Shown here: positions 22,950-33,126 of the stretch, one piece after another
How the letters are laid out: the number at the start of each line of letters is the position of its first letter
Numbering within the stretch: position 1 is the stretch's first letter
DNA from: Stereocaulon alpinum
Taxonomy: Eukaryota; Ascomycota; Lecanoromycetes; Lecanorales; Stereocaulaceae
Assembly: GCA_018257865.1 (NCBI GenBank)
Contig: JAEUBA010000156.1
Coordinates: 1 to 40,854, forward strand
Direction: 5' to 3'
Length of the DNA: 40,854 nucleotides
Notes under the pieces: model-generated
Databases searched by the model: none
Told to the model about the DNA's origin: nothing
What the model saw: the letters and a program-made list of their open reading frames with translations, nothing else
Program-made: the position numbers and the translations under genes

Positions 22950-23900
22950 GTATTATTACTAATAGCTAGATTTATTACTTAACGCCCTTATAGAAGGGCT
23001 AGAAACGCCTAATTAGTATTAATAAGTACTTACCGTAGTAAGTTATTATTAGTTTATATAGGACGTCCGTAGGGTAATACGACTCCCGTTATATCTTTAT
23101 TAGATAGGTTAAATAGATTTAGCTTACCTACTTTACTATAAATAGCCTTAATAAGTCTCTCTACTATACTAAATAAATAGTCTAAGCCCTTATTATATTT
23201 AAAGTTAACCTACTTATATTTAATCTAGTTATTTATTCCTTAGATAGTAGCTATTCCTACTTTAATCTTATTATTAGTTATCTTTTATAATAGTTTAGCT
23301 ACTCTTTTTAGAAAATCTACTATTATCTCGCTATTATCTTACTTTAATTATACTATCTTTATCTTTAGTTTAAACTTCTTTACTTAGGCGTCCTTTTTAG
23401 TTACTTAGAAGCTATTTAGAAAAGCTTACTTTAGCTTATCCTAGTCTTACTTAGTATTCTTATTAAGATCTAAGTACTAGTTATAGGTATCCGCTTTAAG
23501 GTTCTACCGAAATAGAAGGCAGAATACCTTTTCCTTACTAGTAGCTAAGTTATTAAGGTCCTTACTTCTAATATCCCTCTTAAATATCTACTCTATATCT
23601 TTAATATATTCTAATAGGTCCTCTTTTCTATCTCTTAGTCTATAAAATACTTAGATCTTTATAGGTACTATCTTCCTTACTATACTAGGGGTAGGTAATT
23701 TAATAAGGGGAGCTAGTAGAGATATACTAGGTATTAAGGTAGCCCTTTTTTTAGTTACTTCCGTAAGAATTAGTAAAGGTCGGTTAATAAGTTCTTTAGT
23801 AGGGGAGGAGCTTAATAAGGAGGCTTTAAGAGAGCTTATATAGAATCTATTACTTTAGGCTCTTATTCTAAATAGGCTGGATTCCTTCTCTAGTAACTTT
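22950..23900 (-). pseudogene. Gag relic (minus-strand Gypsy)
   Basis: The minus strand from about 23,560 to 23,040 reads as a capsid-like protein. It contains ADTYN-YLDLNKNTK near 23,490, KLK-AFLNSF near 23,420, SEIIVDFLKRVAKLL near 23,320-23,280 and VERLIKAIYSKVGKLNLFNL near 23,170-23,110. No zinc knuckle is visible. The call relies on order relative to RT and on the general style of Gypsy capsid proteins. Confidence 0.5.
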
Positions 23901-24064
23901 AATTATACCCTACTAGCTTATATACTCTATTAGAAGGCTAACAGTACTAGTAAATAGGTATTAAATAGAGTAGAAGGTATATATAGAACGAAGTAACTAG
24001 TAAGGTACTCGCTATTTCTTTAAGTTACTTTAGTAGATAATACTACCCTATCCTATAAGCCTTC

Positions 24065-24421
24065 TATAACGGGGTGGTTTAACTCCTGCGGGTAAATCAC
24101 ACAGTGTATTAAGCACTAGAAGGTAATAGAGATAGATAGTCGTTAAATTATCTTCAGCTAAGACTCCTCTCTATTATATAAGTTGAATATAAGGAGATAA
24201 GAAAATATTCTGCTAAAGGAAAACCCTTCCTTATATATTCACCTTAATTATACTAAGCCCTAATATAATCCGGGTGATCTGGCCCTATATCTACTATATC
24301 ACCCTATAATCTGCCTGATATCTTCTAGATTACTTATATCACTAGGTCCTCTCCTAAGTGTCCTTTACCTACTAACCCTGTCACGTGCATTGCCTGTGAC
24401 CTTGCGGGGTTACCCGTAACA
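24065..24421 (+). repeat. Solo LTR with TSD CCTTC
   Basis: The 357-bp copy of the same family as 21,017-21,372 starts TATAACGGGG (from TGTAACGGGG) and ends ACCCGTAACA. CCTTC is duplicated at 24,060-24,064 and 24,422-24,426. Confidence 0.9.
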
Positions 24422-24563
24422 CCTTCCTTAGTACTCTATTAAGTCCTTCTAATAATTTACCTTAAATTAAGCGACCCCTTAGGTTATCTTAATTAATATA
24501 AGACTAATCCTAGCTAAGCCCCTAAACTAAAGTAAGATAAAGTAGCTAAAGTAAGAAGTACTT

Positions 24564-24930
24564 TATTACGGGTCTAGGCGTGATAAGGAATATACTAGGT
24601 AGAGTAGCCTAGGGACCGCTATTACGTAACTAGTCGTAGTAGTCGTAGTAATCGTAGGATATAACTACTATACCTCTAGCGACTAGTCGTAGTGATCGTA
24701 CTAGTTATAAGATATAACTAAGGCGCCGTAGGAGAGTATAGGGCTTACCCCTTAAATATATAAGGAAGGGTTTTCCTTTAGTAGAATATTTTCTTATCTC
24801 CTTATATTTAACTTATATAATAGAGAGGAGTCTTAGTTAAAGATACTTTAATAACTATCTATCTCTATTACCTTCTTAGTACTTAATATACTATATAATT
24901 TACCCGCAGGAGTTAAACCCCCCCGTTATA
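24564..24930 (-). repeat. Solo LTR, reverse orientation, with TSD TACTT
   Basis: The 367-bp copy in reverse orientation runs from TATTACGGGT to CCCCGTTATA, with TACTT at 24,559-24,563 and 24,931-24,935. Its U5-side half (24,564-24,740) matches the GC-rich half of the copy at 33,127-33,492. It does not match the copies at 21,017 or 24,065. Confidence 0.9.
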
Positions 24931-24935
24931 TACTT

Positions 24936-25303
24936 AATTTACTTTATTGCTATTAATAATATCTAGGTATATAGGGGGGGCTTCCTGCTAAGAATAGTAG
25001 CCAAGTTGGCCAAGGCGCTACTAAGGATCGCTCCTACTAATTCCTATCGGGAAGCACTATCGCTAATCTCCTTCCAACGGCGCTAAGAAGCTGATTCGTC
25101 TCAGCTGAAGATAAACTTAGAGATTCGCTCTTCGGTCTTGCCCGGTATGAAAGTAAACATACCTCGCCATGCTGTTGGAGGAAGTGATGACGCAGGTCGG
25201 ATTATTATTCCGAGAAGTGCGGGGGCTGGTTATACCTACGCTGTCGTCGAACGAAACTTGTCCCCTCTAACACAATTCTGTGCGTTTCCCAGCAAACCTT
25301 ACA
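24936..25303 (+). promoter_or_regulatory. Transition zone and presumed promoter of the MFS gene
   Basis: RIP-type composition fades between about 24,960 and 25,080, then normal sequence begins. The stretch 25,010-25,030 has an A-box-like TAGCCAAGTTGG, but no B box follows. No clear TATA box is seen. The MFS start codon has a good context (ACAATGG) at 25,304. Confidence 0.4.
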
Positions 25304-26961
25304 ATGGTCGCCCACAAGTTCCGGTCCTCCAAAGCCTTCATTACCTTCGTGGTGTGCGTTGCTATGCTCACTGACATGTTCTTGGCAAATCTCATCCTTC
25401 CTGTGCTCCCCCATGCTCTCTCGGAGCGCGTTGGGCTTGCGCAGGAGGACGTGCAGAGGTGGAACTCTGTTCTGCTGGCCTCGTTTGGCGGAGCTCAGAT
25501 GCTTGGATCGCGTACGTTGCACTTTCATTCCAGGTGCCGTGCTTTCGTGCTTCAAGAGACGTCTCTCTGCTTTCGATTTTGACCATTGAATGCACGGATG
25601 GCAGTACAGTGGACCGTTCAGGCTAACGTGATGAATCCTTAGTGTTTCTTGGTTGGATAGGAGACAAGAGTCCCAGTCGACAGACACCTTTCGTCCTCGG
25701 CCTGGTGATATTGGGAACATCCACCCTTTGCTTTGCCCTCGGAACCACGAAATATTTCCTACTTCTAGCACGTCTCTTGCAAGGGCTGTCAAGCGCTGTT
25801 GTTTTTACTATTGGCAGTGCACTTCTCGTTGATATCGTTGGGAACGATGGGATGGGCAAGGCCTCGGGATATACCAGTATGAGCATTACTATAGGCGTTC
25901 TCTTGGGCCCGGTGGCCGGGGGTTTCATCTACAACCATGAAGGCTATTTTGCCGTTTTCCTTCCGGCGTTTGCTTTTATTGGTCTCGACATCGCCCTGCG
26001 TTTTACAGTTATCGTTGAAAAGCGTATACCTTTCGAGTCACATCCTGTGGAATCTCCCAACTTGACGTCGCCATCGGTAGACGTGACTGGCAATACCTAC
26101 GGCACCGATGGCAGAGGCCTCGTTCCAGCAGGCCAAGATACAAGCAAGAGTGATCGGTTTCCGAATGCAGATCTCCATGGATCGCAAAGAAATACGGAGA
26201 CAGAATCTCTTCTGCCAAAAGCACAGCCAAGGTCGGGCGGCTCTTCCAGTCTAATCCTGCTTTCGTCGCCACGCTTTTTGGTTGCCGTTGTATGTCTGTT
26301 CACGGTAAATAGCTTCACGACAGGCTTCAACGGCGTCCTACCTGTTTATGTCCATGACATTTTCGGCTTCAATGCCACAAAGTCTGCCTGCTTGTTTCTG
26401 ATTCTAGCACTGCCTGCGCTGCTATCGCCCATCTCTGGAGCGCTGACAGATCGATTTGGCACAAAGCTGCCCGCAGCAGGTGGCCTCTTGTTATTGACAC
26501 CGACCTTGGTTCTCTTACGGCTGATCCACCCCGGCGTGACCTCGCCTTTTGTAAAGCTCGGGCTGCTGATGTCTTCGATCGGGAGCTCGGTCACTCTCCT
26601 TAACCCCGCCTTTATAAAGGAAATCTCTTCTGCGGTGCACGAATTCGAACAGGCAAACCCTGAGATTTTCGGTCCTTACGGGGCTAACGCTCAAGCGTAT
26701 GGTCTTCTCAGCTGTGCATTTGCTGGGGGCTCGATGGTGGGACCGCTCTATACTGGCTTCATTCGAGCTCGGTTTGGCTGGCCGGTCATGTCGCTTGTCA
26801 TGGGCGTTTTGAGCTCCATTCTGTTATTCTTAACCCTGTTCATTACCGGAGGACATGGACTTTGCAGGAATCATAAGCTTCTCACATTGAGCAAGAATAG
26901 AAACGGAGAGAGGCGGAGGGATAACGGAAGCGGTAGGGAAGAATGTGGAGGATTTGATTGA
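25304..26961 (+). CDS. MFS transporter, DHA1-type drug:H+ antiporter-like
   Basis: This is a predicted 508-residue, 12-helix plasma or organelle membrane transporter that would export small molecules against a proton gradient. Two exons (25,304-25,511 and 25,643-26,961) flank a 131-bp intron with GTACGT at the donor, CTAAC at 25,623 and TAG at the acceptor. Splicing restores the frame across the motif A loop. Visible signs are TM1 near residues 12-32 with D24, motif A GWIGDKSPSR (73-82), motif B ARLLQG (112-117) and antiporter motif C GVLLGPVAGG (154-163). A hydrophilic central loop lies at about 190-275, and a second half starts LVAVVCLFTVNSF. Motif C is known from DHA families. The substrate is not predictable. 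The last 30 residues after TM12 are low-complexity and basic, and may result from read-through into a neighbouring remnant. It is convergent with the GT2 gene. Confidence 0.85.
25512..25642 (+). other. Intron of the MFS gene
   Basis: The donor GTACGT, a branch site GCTAAC at 25,622-25,627 and the acceptor TTAG at 25,639-25,642 define 131 bp in phase 1. Exon 1 ends with C and exon 2 starts TG, giving a Leu codon that continues the motif A region. Confidence 0.85.
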
Positions 26962-27391
26962 GGTGGGGTTTTGGCCGAGAATCAAGGACAAGGCGATTTA
27001 TCCATCTGGGAAGAAGCATTTTTCCGGAAAATTATTAGACCACGTCACTGCGGATATCTATGACTGCGATTTTCGCTACTGGCATACATACCTTGACTAG
27101 ATCAACTTGCGTACCCCTCGGATCCTCTCCTTCCCCTTGCGTGTTCTGTCTAGCAAAGATTTCCTTACTCTGCTATCAAAATACCAAGATGGAAAAAAGA
27201 CCGTCCAAAGGCCATCCATGGCAGAGTATGTGGACATGGACGAATATCAACAATTCTGGGTGGGAACAAAAAACAAGGCTGCGGCTCTCGCCATTTCCCC
27301 CATAACCTTCTCTCCAGCCTCCCCCCCCGCTTCCCGTCGCTCCAACCCTACAGCCTTATCCGCTCCACGCACCCCTCGCTACCCAAAATAG
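26894..27391 (+). pseudogene. Orphan coding-like remnant overlapping the MFS 3' end
   Basis: In a different frame from the MFS gene, sequence from 26,894 reads as a protein-like segment: VGKNVEDLIEVGFWPRIKDK (about 26,930-26,990), KHFSGKLLDHVTADIYDCDF (27,015-27,075), YWHTYLD then a TAG stop at 27,098-27,100. It stays open from there to 27,391 (ILSFPLRVLSSKDFLTLLSK, about 27,120-27,180; MAEYVDMDEYQQFW near 27,220-27,260). The stop could be a CAG codon changed by one C-to-T step in CpA context. There is no start codon and no family I recognise. It may be the last exon of a gene whose 5' part was lost, or chance. The final 80 bases are probably non-coding. Confidence 0.35.
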
Positions 27392-27866
27392 CACCACCAA
27401 ATCAGAAACATCTCCCCCAAATCCACCCACGACACACCAACACCCCCACCCTCACTCCCTCTTTCCGGCCCTATCCTCTTCTTTGGCCGTCTCCCACCCC
27501 TCCCATCCGGCTCCATCAGCTCCCCCCTCTCCGGCATAGTAGGCGGCGAGAGTATATACCGCAGCGGCACCGAGACTCTCCAGATACAGACGAGCAGTTT
27601 GATCATGGCGCCCGGAAACAGGCTCGGGGGAGCGTAGTGCTGATCGGCGGGAGTAAAGGGCGCCAGGTGGAGGAGGAGCGGGATGGATGCGTAGATGATG
27701 TAGAGGAGATAGTAGAGGAAGTCGAGTCTCAGGAGACGGTAGGGGAGAGGGGTGCGGTGGTGGCGGGAGCGCTCGTTGGCGGAGGAGAGGATGGAGCCGC
27801 TGGATTCGAAGACGATCGGGTTGAAGGCAGCTGGGAGAAGGGAGAGGAGGCTGCGGGTGGCGGAGT

Positions 27867-27986
27867 CTGGGTGAGGGGGCTGTTAGCGAGGATGGGTGAG
27901 AGAGGGGTCTTGCGGTTGGGTATGCTGTGCGGGTTGTGATGGGCAAAAAACTCGGCGAATGGAGGAGGGAGTGGGGTTTGACTTAC
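27867..27986 (-). other. Intron 2 of the GT2 gene
   Basis: The 120-bp intron has a perfect GTAAGT donor (27,986-27,981), GCTAACAG near the 3' end and a CCCAG acceptor. Exon 2 ends with one base and exon 3 starts AC, giving a Tyr codon in phase 1. Confidence 0.75.
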
Positions 27987-28397
27987 AAGGCGCACACCAT
28001 ATATCCAGGCTTTGTAGAATGGCTAGACGTTGAAGCCCTATGTTGCTATACAAGACGAAGTTGTTTAGCTTGCGGGCTAGGTATGCTACCAGGAACAGAC
28101 TCCGCAGCCAAGACCAAGAGCCGGAGTGCTCGGAAACGATAGAACCATATCTATCCATTTGGGAGGGAAAGGTGGCTATTGGTAGGAGAATTAAAGATAA
28201 CATGTTCGTTATTGGAGCATATTCCCTCAAGGCCATCGATATTCCGACCACTCTGTGACCCCAAGTCATCTTTGAGGTTGGTTCTAAGAATCCGGGCAGA
28301 TAGAACCCAAACCGCTTATGTACTTCTATGCCGCTGTCAACCTGTTGAAAGTCAACCATGTTTCCGATAGCCGGCACCGCCAGGAACAGTAGCGTAC

Positions 28398-28405
28398 CCA
28401 GCGTT
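28398..28405 (-). other. Frameshift site in the GT2 gene
   Basis: On the minus strand CAACGCTGGGTACG encodes QRW in one frame and TLGT in another. Both are expected in succession in this family. Loss of one copy of a tandem ACGCTGG (7 bp) would explain the shift, and 7 extra bases would also give exon 2 the length needed for splicing phase. Confidence 0.7.
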
Positions 28406-28703
28406 GTTTCTGCTTCACGTGTGCCCGCAAGGACTCCGGGGCAAGTCCATGCTGCAAAGCTTCCCCAACAAACGCAACCTTCCAACCCGCATTGCTCAAG
28501 GTCGAAGAGCACATGAGATCTTCTCCGGCTTCTGCAAGAGGCCAGCCTCCGATATCTTCGAGGGCGCTTCTTCGGACGACAAATCCAGTCCCTGTACACA
28601 TTGTTGCGTCGAAGCGATCGTTTAAAGGTTCGACGATGGTGAACAAGACATCAAAGTCGGTTTGCTGGCCCAATGGGTCGTCGTCCGGGAGGTTGTAGTA
28701 GTA

Positions 28704-28754
28704 CTGAAATCCGAGTTAGCCAGTGATATTTGAAAGACTATTTGCTAGGACCAC
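28704..28754 (-). other. Intron 1 of the GT2 gene
   Basis: The 51-bp, phase 0 intron has a GT donor, GCTAAC near the 3' end and a TTTCAG acceptor. Removing it joins CPPQ to YYYNLPDDDPL, the expected continuation in this family. Confidence 0.8.
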
Positions 28755-29504
28755 CTGTGGAGGGCATGCCATAGCCAGGCCATCTTCGAGAATCAAGTGA
28801 GGGATCAATCTCCGCAACCAGTCGGGTTCTGGAATCATATCAGCGTCGAGAGAGGCGACGAACTCGGACCCTCCCAGGCGTCTAGTCTCTTCAAGGCCGA
28901 AGCGAAGGTTTCCTGCTTTGAAATGGGAGCTGCCGCCTGGTTTTGGCTTCCTGGAGAGATAGTGAATGTGGGGACCATGCTTCTTCGCCGACGTCGTATT
29001 CCATAGGCCCACGGCGTCTCGGAGCTGCTCGCTGCGACCATCGTCCAGGATGAAAACGCGCAGTTGCTGCGGAGGATAATCTTGTGCCCCTGCTGCTGCA
29101 ACAGTATCGGCGACGACATCAAGGGGCTCCCCGCAGCACGTGACGAAGACATCAACGGTCGGAGCTGAGGCACCGGTCAGTCGATAGCATAGGCGGCCAG
29201 GGGTGTCTTGTACGGCAAATTGAAATAAAAGCAGGTTCAGAGCAAGAACCGATTCCTGAACCGTCAGGCAGATTTCGGCCAACAGACAAGTCCACATGCG
29301 CCAGAGGAAAACCGGTGTCTCGTTTTGGAGCAGGCGGACGAAGTTCAATTGGAACAGGGTATAAGAGAACCATAAAGCCCAAGTCATGAGATTGGAATAT
29401 CTCACGGTGCGAGGATGGAATCTCTGGGGAAGCGGTCTCGCTGCAGCTTGTTGAATGGTGTACGCACCATGGTGGAACTCGGCCGTGACAGGCGGAGAAG
29501 ACAT

Positions 29505-29971
29505 GGTCAAGAGTGGTCAGCTTAGCGAAGGTGAAAAGGGCAGTGCAAGAGATTCTATACTTGAGTGGGTGGAGATACTGCGTCCGCTAAAGATGGAGAT
29601 GAAGGTGATAAGAACGCTGAGATCGGGCCCGTGGTTAAGCCAGTCGTCTTTATTCTAGGGGCACAGCAACGTATCTGCACTTGGTGAACCCGCATCTTAA
29701 GATATGCTGGTCTCTGATCATGCATTAGAGCCATGCACGGGAAGATTGCTTTACCGGTTTACGAAGGAGTTCGTTTTTAGTCTCGCGCTATGGGCAGGGC
29801 ATAAGTTAAGCGATTTCTACCACGTAATTCCGCCCGCCATTGTGCCAGACTAAAAACGAACTCCGGCTGATTTTTTTAGAGTTGATATCATACTGATATG
29901 TACGCGCGGGAATTACCTACCATACTCAAATATACCCCGGAATGTAACATTAACTAAGAAATCCAACATAC
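29505..29971. promoter_or_regulatory. Upstream region of the GT2 gene up to the transposon
   Basis: Normal-composition DNA holds the presumed GT2 promoter and an inverted-repeat element at 29,766-29,864. No reliable TATA or CCAAT element was seen on the minus strand. It ends at the CATAC target duplication (29,967-29,971) of the integrase-type transposon. Confidence 0.4.
29766..29864. repeat. 99-bp palindromic or MITE-like element with perfect 18-bp inverted ends
   Basis: The 18 bases at 29,766-29,783 (GGAGTTCGTTTTTAGTCT) are the exact reverse complement of 29,847-29,864, with a 63-bp spacer. No clear target duplication flanks it. It could be a tiny MITE or a foldback, and it may form a hairpin when transcribed. 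A T7 run follows at about 29,871-29,877. Confidence 0.7.
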
Positions 29972-30051
29972 TACGGTGTACCGTAATAGGCAAGTGGTCA
30001 TATCAAATATTTTGAACTTTTATTTCTGAAAACCTAATCCACCGTATTAGC
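29972..30051 (+). repeat. Left terminal inverted repeat
   Basis: About 80 bp match the reverse complement of 35,538-35,617, with only a few transitions. The repeat starts TACGGTGTACCGTAATAGG and ends CCACCGTATTAG. Confidence 0.85.
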
Positions 30052-30099
30052 AATTATTAATAATCTAATAACTATACTACCACCAGCGATCTAATTATC

Positions 30100-31800
30100 T
30101 ATAGCGCCTATAATATAGCTTATCTAGTAATACTTTATTAAATTCCTACCTCTTATCCTTATAGCGCTACGTATAATTAACTTAGACTCCTACTAAGAAT
30201 AGATCCTTAATACCTATAATAGGGGAACTACTACGGGGGATATCTTTATTAAATTATATAAGTACTACTCTATAGTTAGTCTAAAGATACTATAAAGATA
30301 CCTAACTAGTTAGGGCGCGAAGAAATATATTATATATAAGTATTTAGACTCTTAACTCTATAAATTAATAATTACCTTCCTCTTCTATAAGCGCTTAGCG
30401 ACTAATTAAGAGATAAAAGTTAAGTTAAAAGCTATAGAAATACCTATATAACCTAAATTACTTTAGTAAATTAGGATTAAGCTAGGTTACTAATAGAGGC
30501 GTAAGATTAAATAGGGATAGTTTTAAGATAATAAAATAATTCGTATTATATAGGAGTACTTAACTAGTAGTTTTATTATAGACTTTAGACTTATATACCT
30601 CTATACCTACTTTTAATATAAGGGGATCGCTATCTCTAAGTATAATTTAATATATAGAATAAGACTAGTCGATTTAGAAGGTATCTAGCGAAGATTAGAG
30701 AAGAAATAATATAGGTATCGAAAATATATTATACTAAGACCTAACGTAATCTAGTCTATTAATATATATTATAAAGCTAGAGTTCTTTAGCGTCTAAATC
30801 TACGCCGTAATTAACGCTTATTCTTATAAAATTCTAGAGATCTATATTAGAGTCTTAGCTTATATAGTAATTAGTATAGTAAAGTAATATTTAGACTATT
30901 TAGTAGAGGTAAAAACTATACCTAATATAATCTATTCTAACTAGGGGATAGAGACTATTCTTATTATAAACGCTTACTAGTAGTTATATTATATATAAGA
31001 GGACTATACTAAGGACCTAAGATATTTTAAGAAGTATTAGATATTTAGAAAGAGTACCGTAAACTAAAGAATTAAGGCTTAGTAGATATATCTATAGTCT
31101 TTTATACTATACCGCTAGGTACTCTTCTTTAATATCGCGTAAGAAAAAGGATATTATTAATATAATAGGCTTTATAATCGCCTAGCTTACTACGCCATCT
31201 ATATACGCTTAATTTATAAAGAAGCCTTTAAGTTTATAGAGAATTAGAATTCCTATAAGATTTGTACTTAAAAGAATTATTCTTATATAATCTCTAGTAA
31301 GCCCTAGTATCTCTATAAGTTCCCTAAACCTCTAGTAGAGAAGTATACTAGTATACCTAATCTAAAGCTTATTAAAAAGCTAAGGGCGGAATTATAAGCC
31401 TACGACGTAGACGAATATTTACTACTAGTAATTAAGGAGTAGTACTACTAAAAAGCTTTAGAGCTTAGATATAACTTAGATACGCTAAAGGCTTCTAATA
31501 TCCTTACTACTAAAATAGGGTAGCGACTATATAATCTCGTTTATATAAAGCTTAAGGAGGTAATCCGCTAATATATTATCTTAGGTATAGAATTAATCCT
31601 TACTAGTATAGAGACCCCTACTAAAGTAGGGCGGTAGCGACCTTCTTAGACTATAATAGATATATTTTAGAACGCTTGAAGGAATAAGGAGCCTAAGATA
31701 TTTTAGAATCAGCTAGATAACGAGCTTATACCTAAGTCTAATAATAAGATCTATTCTAAGGTAGCGGATTTATATATAGGGGGTAAGGAGGCTCTCTAAA
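30100..31800 (+). pseudogene. Integrase-fold (DDE) transposase relic
   Basis: The frame starts with helix-turn-helix-like sequence (VSLKIL-RYLTS-GAKKYIIYKYLDS, about 30,270-30,355). The catalytic core follows. The first acidic residue sits in WSID, now TAG-S-I-Asn (Asn at 30,761-30,763). Then come KLEFFSV-IYAVINAYS (30,773-30,825) and IPNIIYSN-GIET, with the second Asp changed to Asn (30,939-30,941). The third is N-RIKA, where the expected Glu is Lys (31,074-31,076). The spacing is about 59 and 45 residues. A one-base frameshift lies near 30,770. A C-terminal segment with KFIEN and FPKPLVEKYTSIPNLKLIKK runs to about 31,800. Substitutions are those RIP makes (GA in TGA context to AA; TGG to TAG). 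Confidence 0.7.
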
Positions 31801-33121
31801 ATATACTAGAATAAGTTTTAGATTTAAAAAGTATTATAATTAGTTTTTTAGCTCTACTCCTTACGTAATTACCTTTAATATTAAGTAACGAAAAATAATA
31901 TATTTCTAAACGACTAATTAACTAATTATATATAATAGATTAATAAGATATTATTATTTCCTCTTTAACCCTCCTTACTAGGACCCTTCTTAAGGTTCCT
32001 ATATAGTTATTATATATAGGGATATTATAGTATTATCTCTAGACTTCGCTATTAGTAAGGTACTATTTTAACTTCTTAGCTTAGTAGGTAAACTAACCTA
32101 TATAGCGTACCTAACTACTAGTATTATTAACTACGGGAGTACTTATTAATACTTAGCCCTATAGTTACTATATCTCTTCTAGTACTAAAAACTTCTAATA
32201 ATATCTCGTATCTCTAGCGTACTTAATAATCTTAAAAGAGCTTAGTTTAAGCTACTTACCGCTACTTTTTTAAAGAAAATTAATTAGGTATTATAAAAGT
32301 TATAGCGGTTATAAGTTTTAGACCCCTTTTTTAGTATTCGTTAGCGTCCGCTATAGGGTTTTCTTCCCTATATACCTTTAAGGATAAACTAATATCTTTA
32401 ATATAGAAGAGATCTATAACTACTAAACTAATTTATATATTAGTACTAGTTTCTTAAAGAGCGGTGTTAAAATAATAATTTAGAATTAAAAATATTAAAA
32501 ATACCTTAAATATTTATTAAGTTCTCTACTCCTAAAGGTTTCTATATACTAGCGTTAGTATAGGTACTTAGGACGGATAATATAATAGTTTTTAATTATA
32601 TTAAGCTCTCCCCCTACTTCCTCCCTATCTATATAATTCTAATATAATCTAGAGTACTATAACTACGGTTATTATTTAAAGTTTTAAGAAGATCTATATA
32701 GAATTAGGGGCGTACTATTCTCCGCTAGAAATATCTCCTTTAAGTACTCTATAGTAGAAATTCGACTATATCTAAGATATACCGCTATCCTAAATTATAA
32801 TTAAAATACTAGGTAATTCCCCTAGATTATTCCTTAAGTAATAACCCCTAGATCCTTCCTTAACTACTAGTAACAAATTCTATTACACGCCTATTATAAT
32901 ATTATCTCTACTAAGACGGTTTTACTTAGAGAGAGGTAGAAAAGACTACTTTACTATAGTAAAACTTAGTAAAGGTTATAGTAGTAATTATTTATATATT
33001 AGTTCTAAGGATAACTATATTAGAGAGAGTTAAGGGGGTGAGGTAAGTAAGTCCTACTTATATATATTTTTTACTAATTATTTCTAGAAACTACGCCTTC
33101 TATATAAAGGTATAATACTTA
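31801..33121. other. Unassigned interior of the TIR transposon
   Basis: RIP-mutated DNA with no recognisable domain lies between the transposase relic and the nested solo LTR. Frames around 31,830-32,400 look weakly protein-like on the plus strand. Confidence 0.4.
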
Positions 33122-33126
33122 TAGCG

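Larger units (their letters stand above)
13690..24563 (-). mobile_element. Minus-strand Gypsy retrotransposon relic cut by several later insertions
   Basis: Read on the minus strand from high to low coordinates, fragments of one Gypsy element appear in order: gag (about 23,900-22,950), RT (20,470-20,168 and 17,967-17,600), RNase H (about 17,000-16,750), integrase core (about 16,300-15,960) and integrase C-terminus (about 14,340-13,850). The gaps are filled by elements with their own target duplications (14,944-15,952; 17,973-20,162; 21,017-21,372; 24,065-24,421). I could not find this element's own LTRs, so the outer limits are approximate. All parts are heavily RIP-mutated. Confidence 0.75.
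27379..29504 (-). pseudogene. Cellulose-synthase-like GT2 glycosyltransferase with a frameshift at QxxRW
   Basis: This is a processive family 2 glycosyltransferase of the membrane, expected to polymerise a beta-glucan-like chain from a UDP-sugar. Exons on the minus strand are 29,504-28,755, 28,703-27,987 and 27,866-27,379. The introns are 51 bp (GTGGTC...CTAAC...CAG) and 120 bp (GTAAGT...GCTAAC...CAG). Visible motifs are two N-terminal helices (about 39-60 and 66-98), VDVFVTCCGEP with D118, ILDDG (152-156), KAGNLR (196-201), LDADM with the DxD at 220-222, CTGTGF, GED (310-312) and QKQRW (348-352). Directly after Trp352 the frame must change to read LGTLLFL. The length would then be about 653 residues, with C-terminal membrane segments. 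Exon 2 has 717 nt where 3n+1 is needed. Either the gene is broken or the sequence has an error here. Fungal relatives include the CelA/Tft1 type, but the subfamily is not proven. The start is the ATG at 29,504 (ACCATGT). Confidence 0.75.

Noticed and set aside
21017..24930. Full-length retrotransposon bounded by the repeats at 21,017 and 24,065
   Set aside because: Each repeat has its own different target duplication (GTAAG and CCTTC), so they are independent solo LTRs, and the DNA between them belongs to the minus-strand Gypsy gag region.
25000..25080. tRNA-like A box (TAGCCAAGTTGG)
   Set aside because: No B box or foldable T arm follows within the distance allowed for a tRNA gene.
25205..25928. 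Minus-strand ORFs across the MFS 5' part
   Set aside because: They are antisense to exons with clear MFS motifs and have no family features.
27452..27946. 164-residue and 100-residue ORFs in other frames over the GT2 3' exon
   Set aside because: They are Pro/Arg- or Gly-rich shadows of the high-GC terminal exon, whose frame is fixed by splice phase and family-like sequence.
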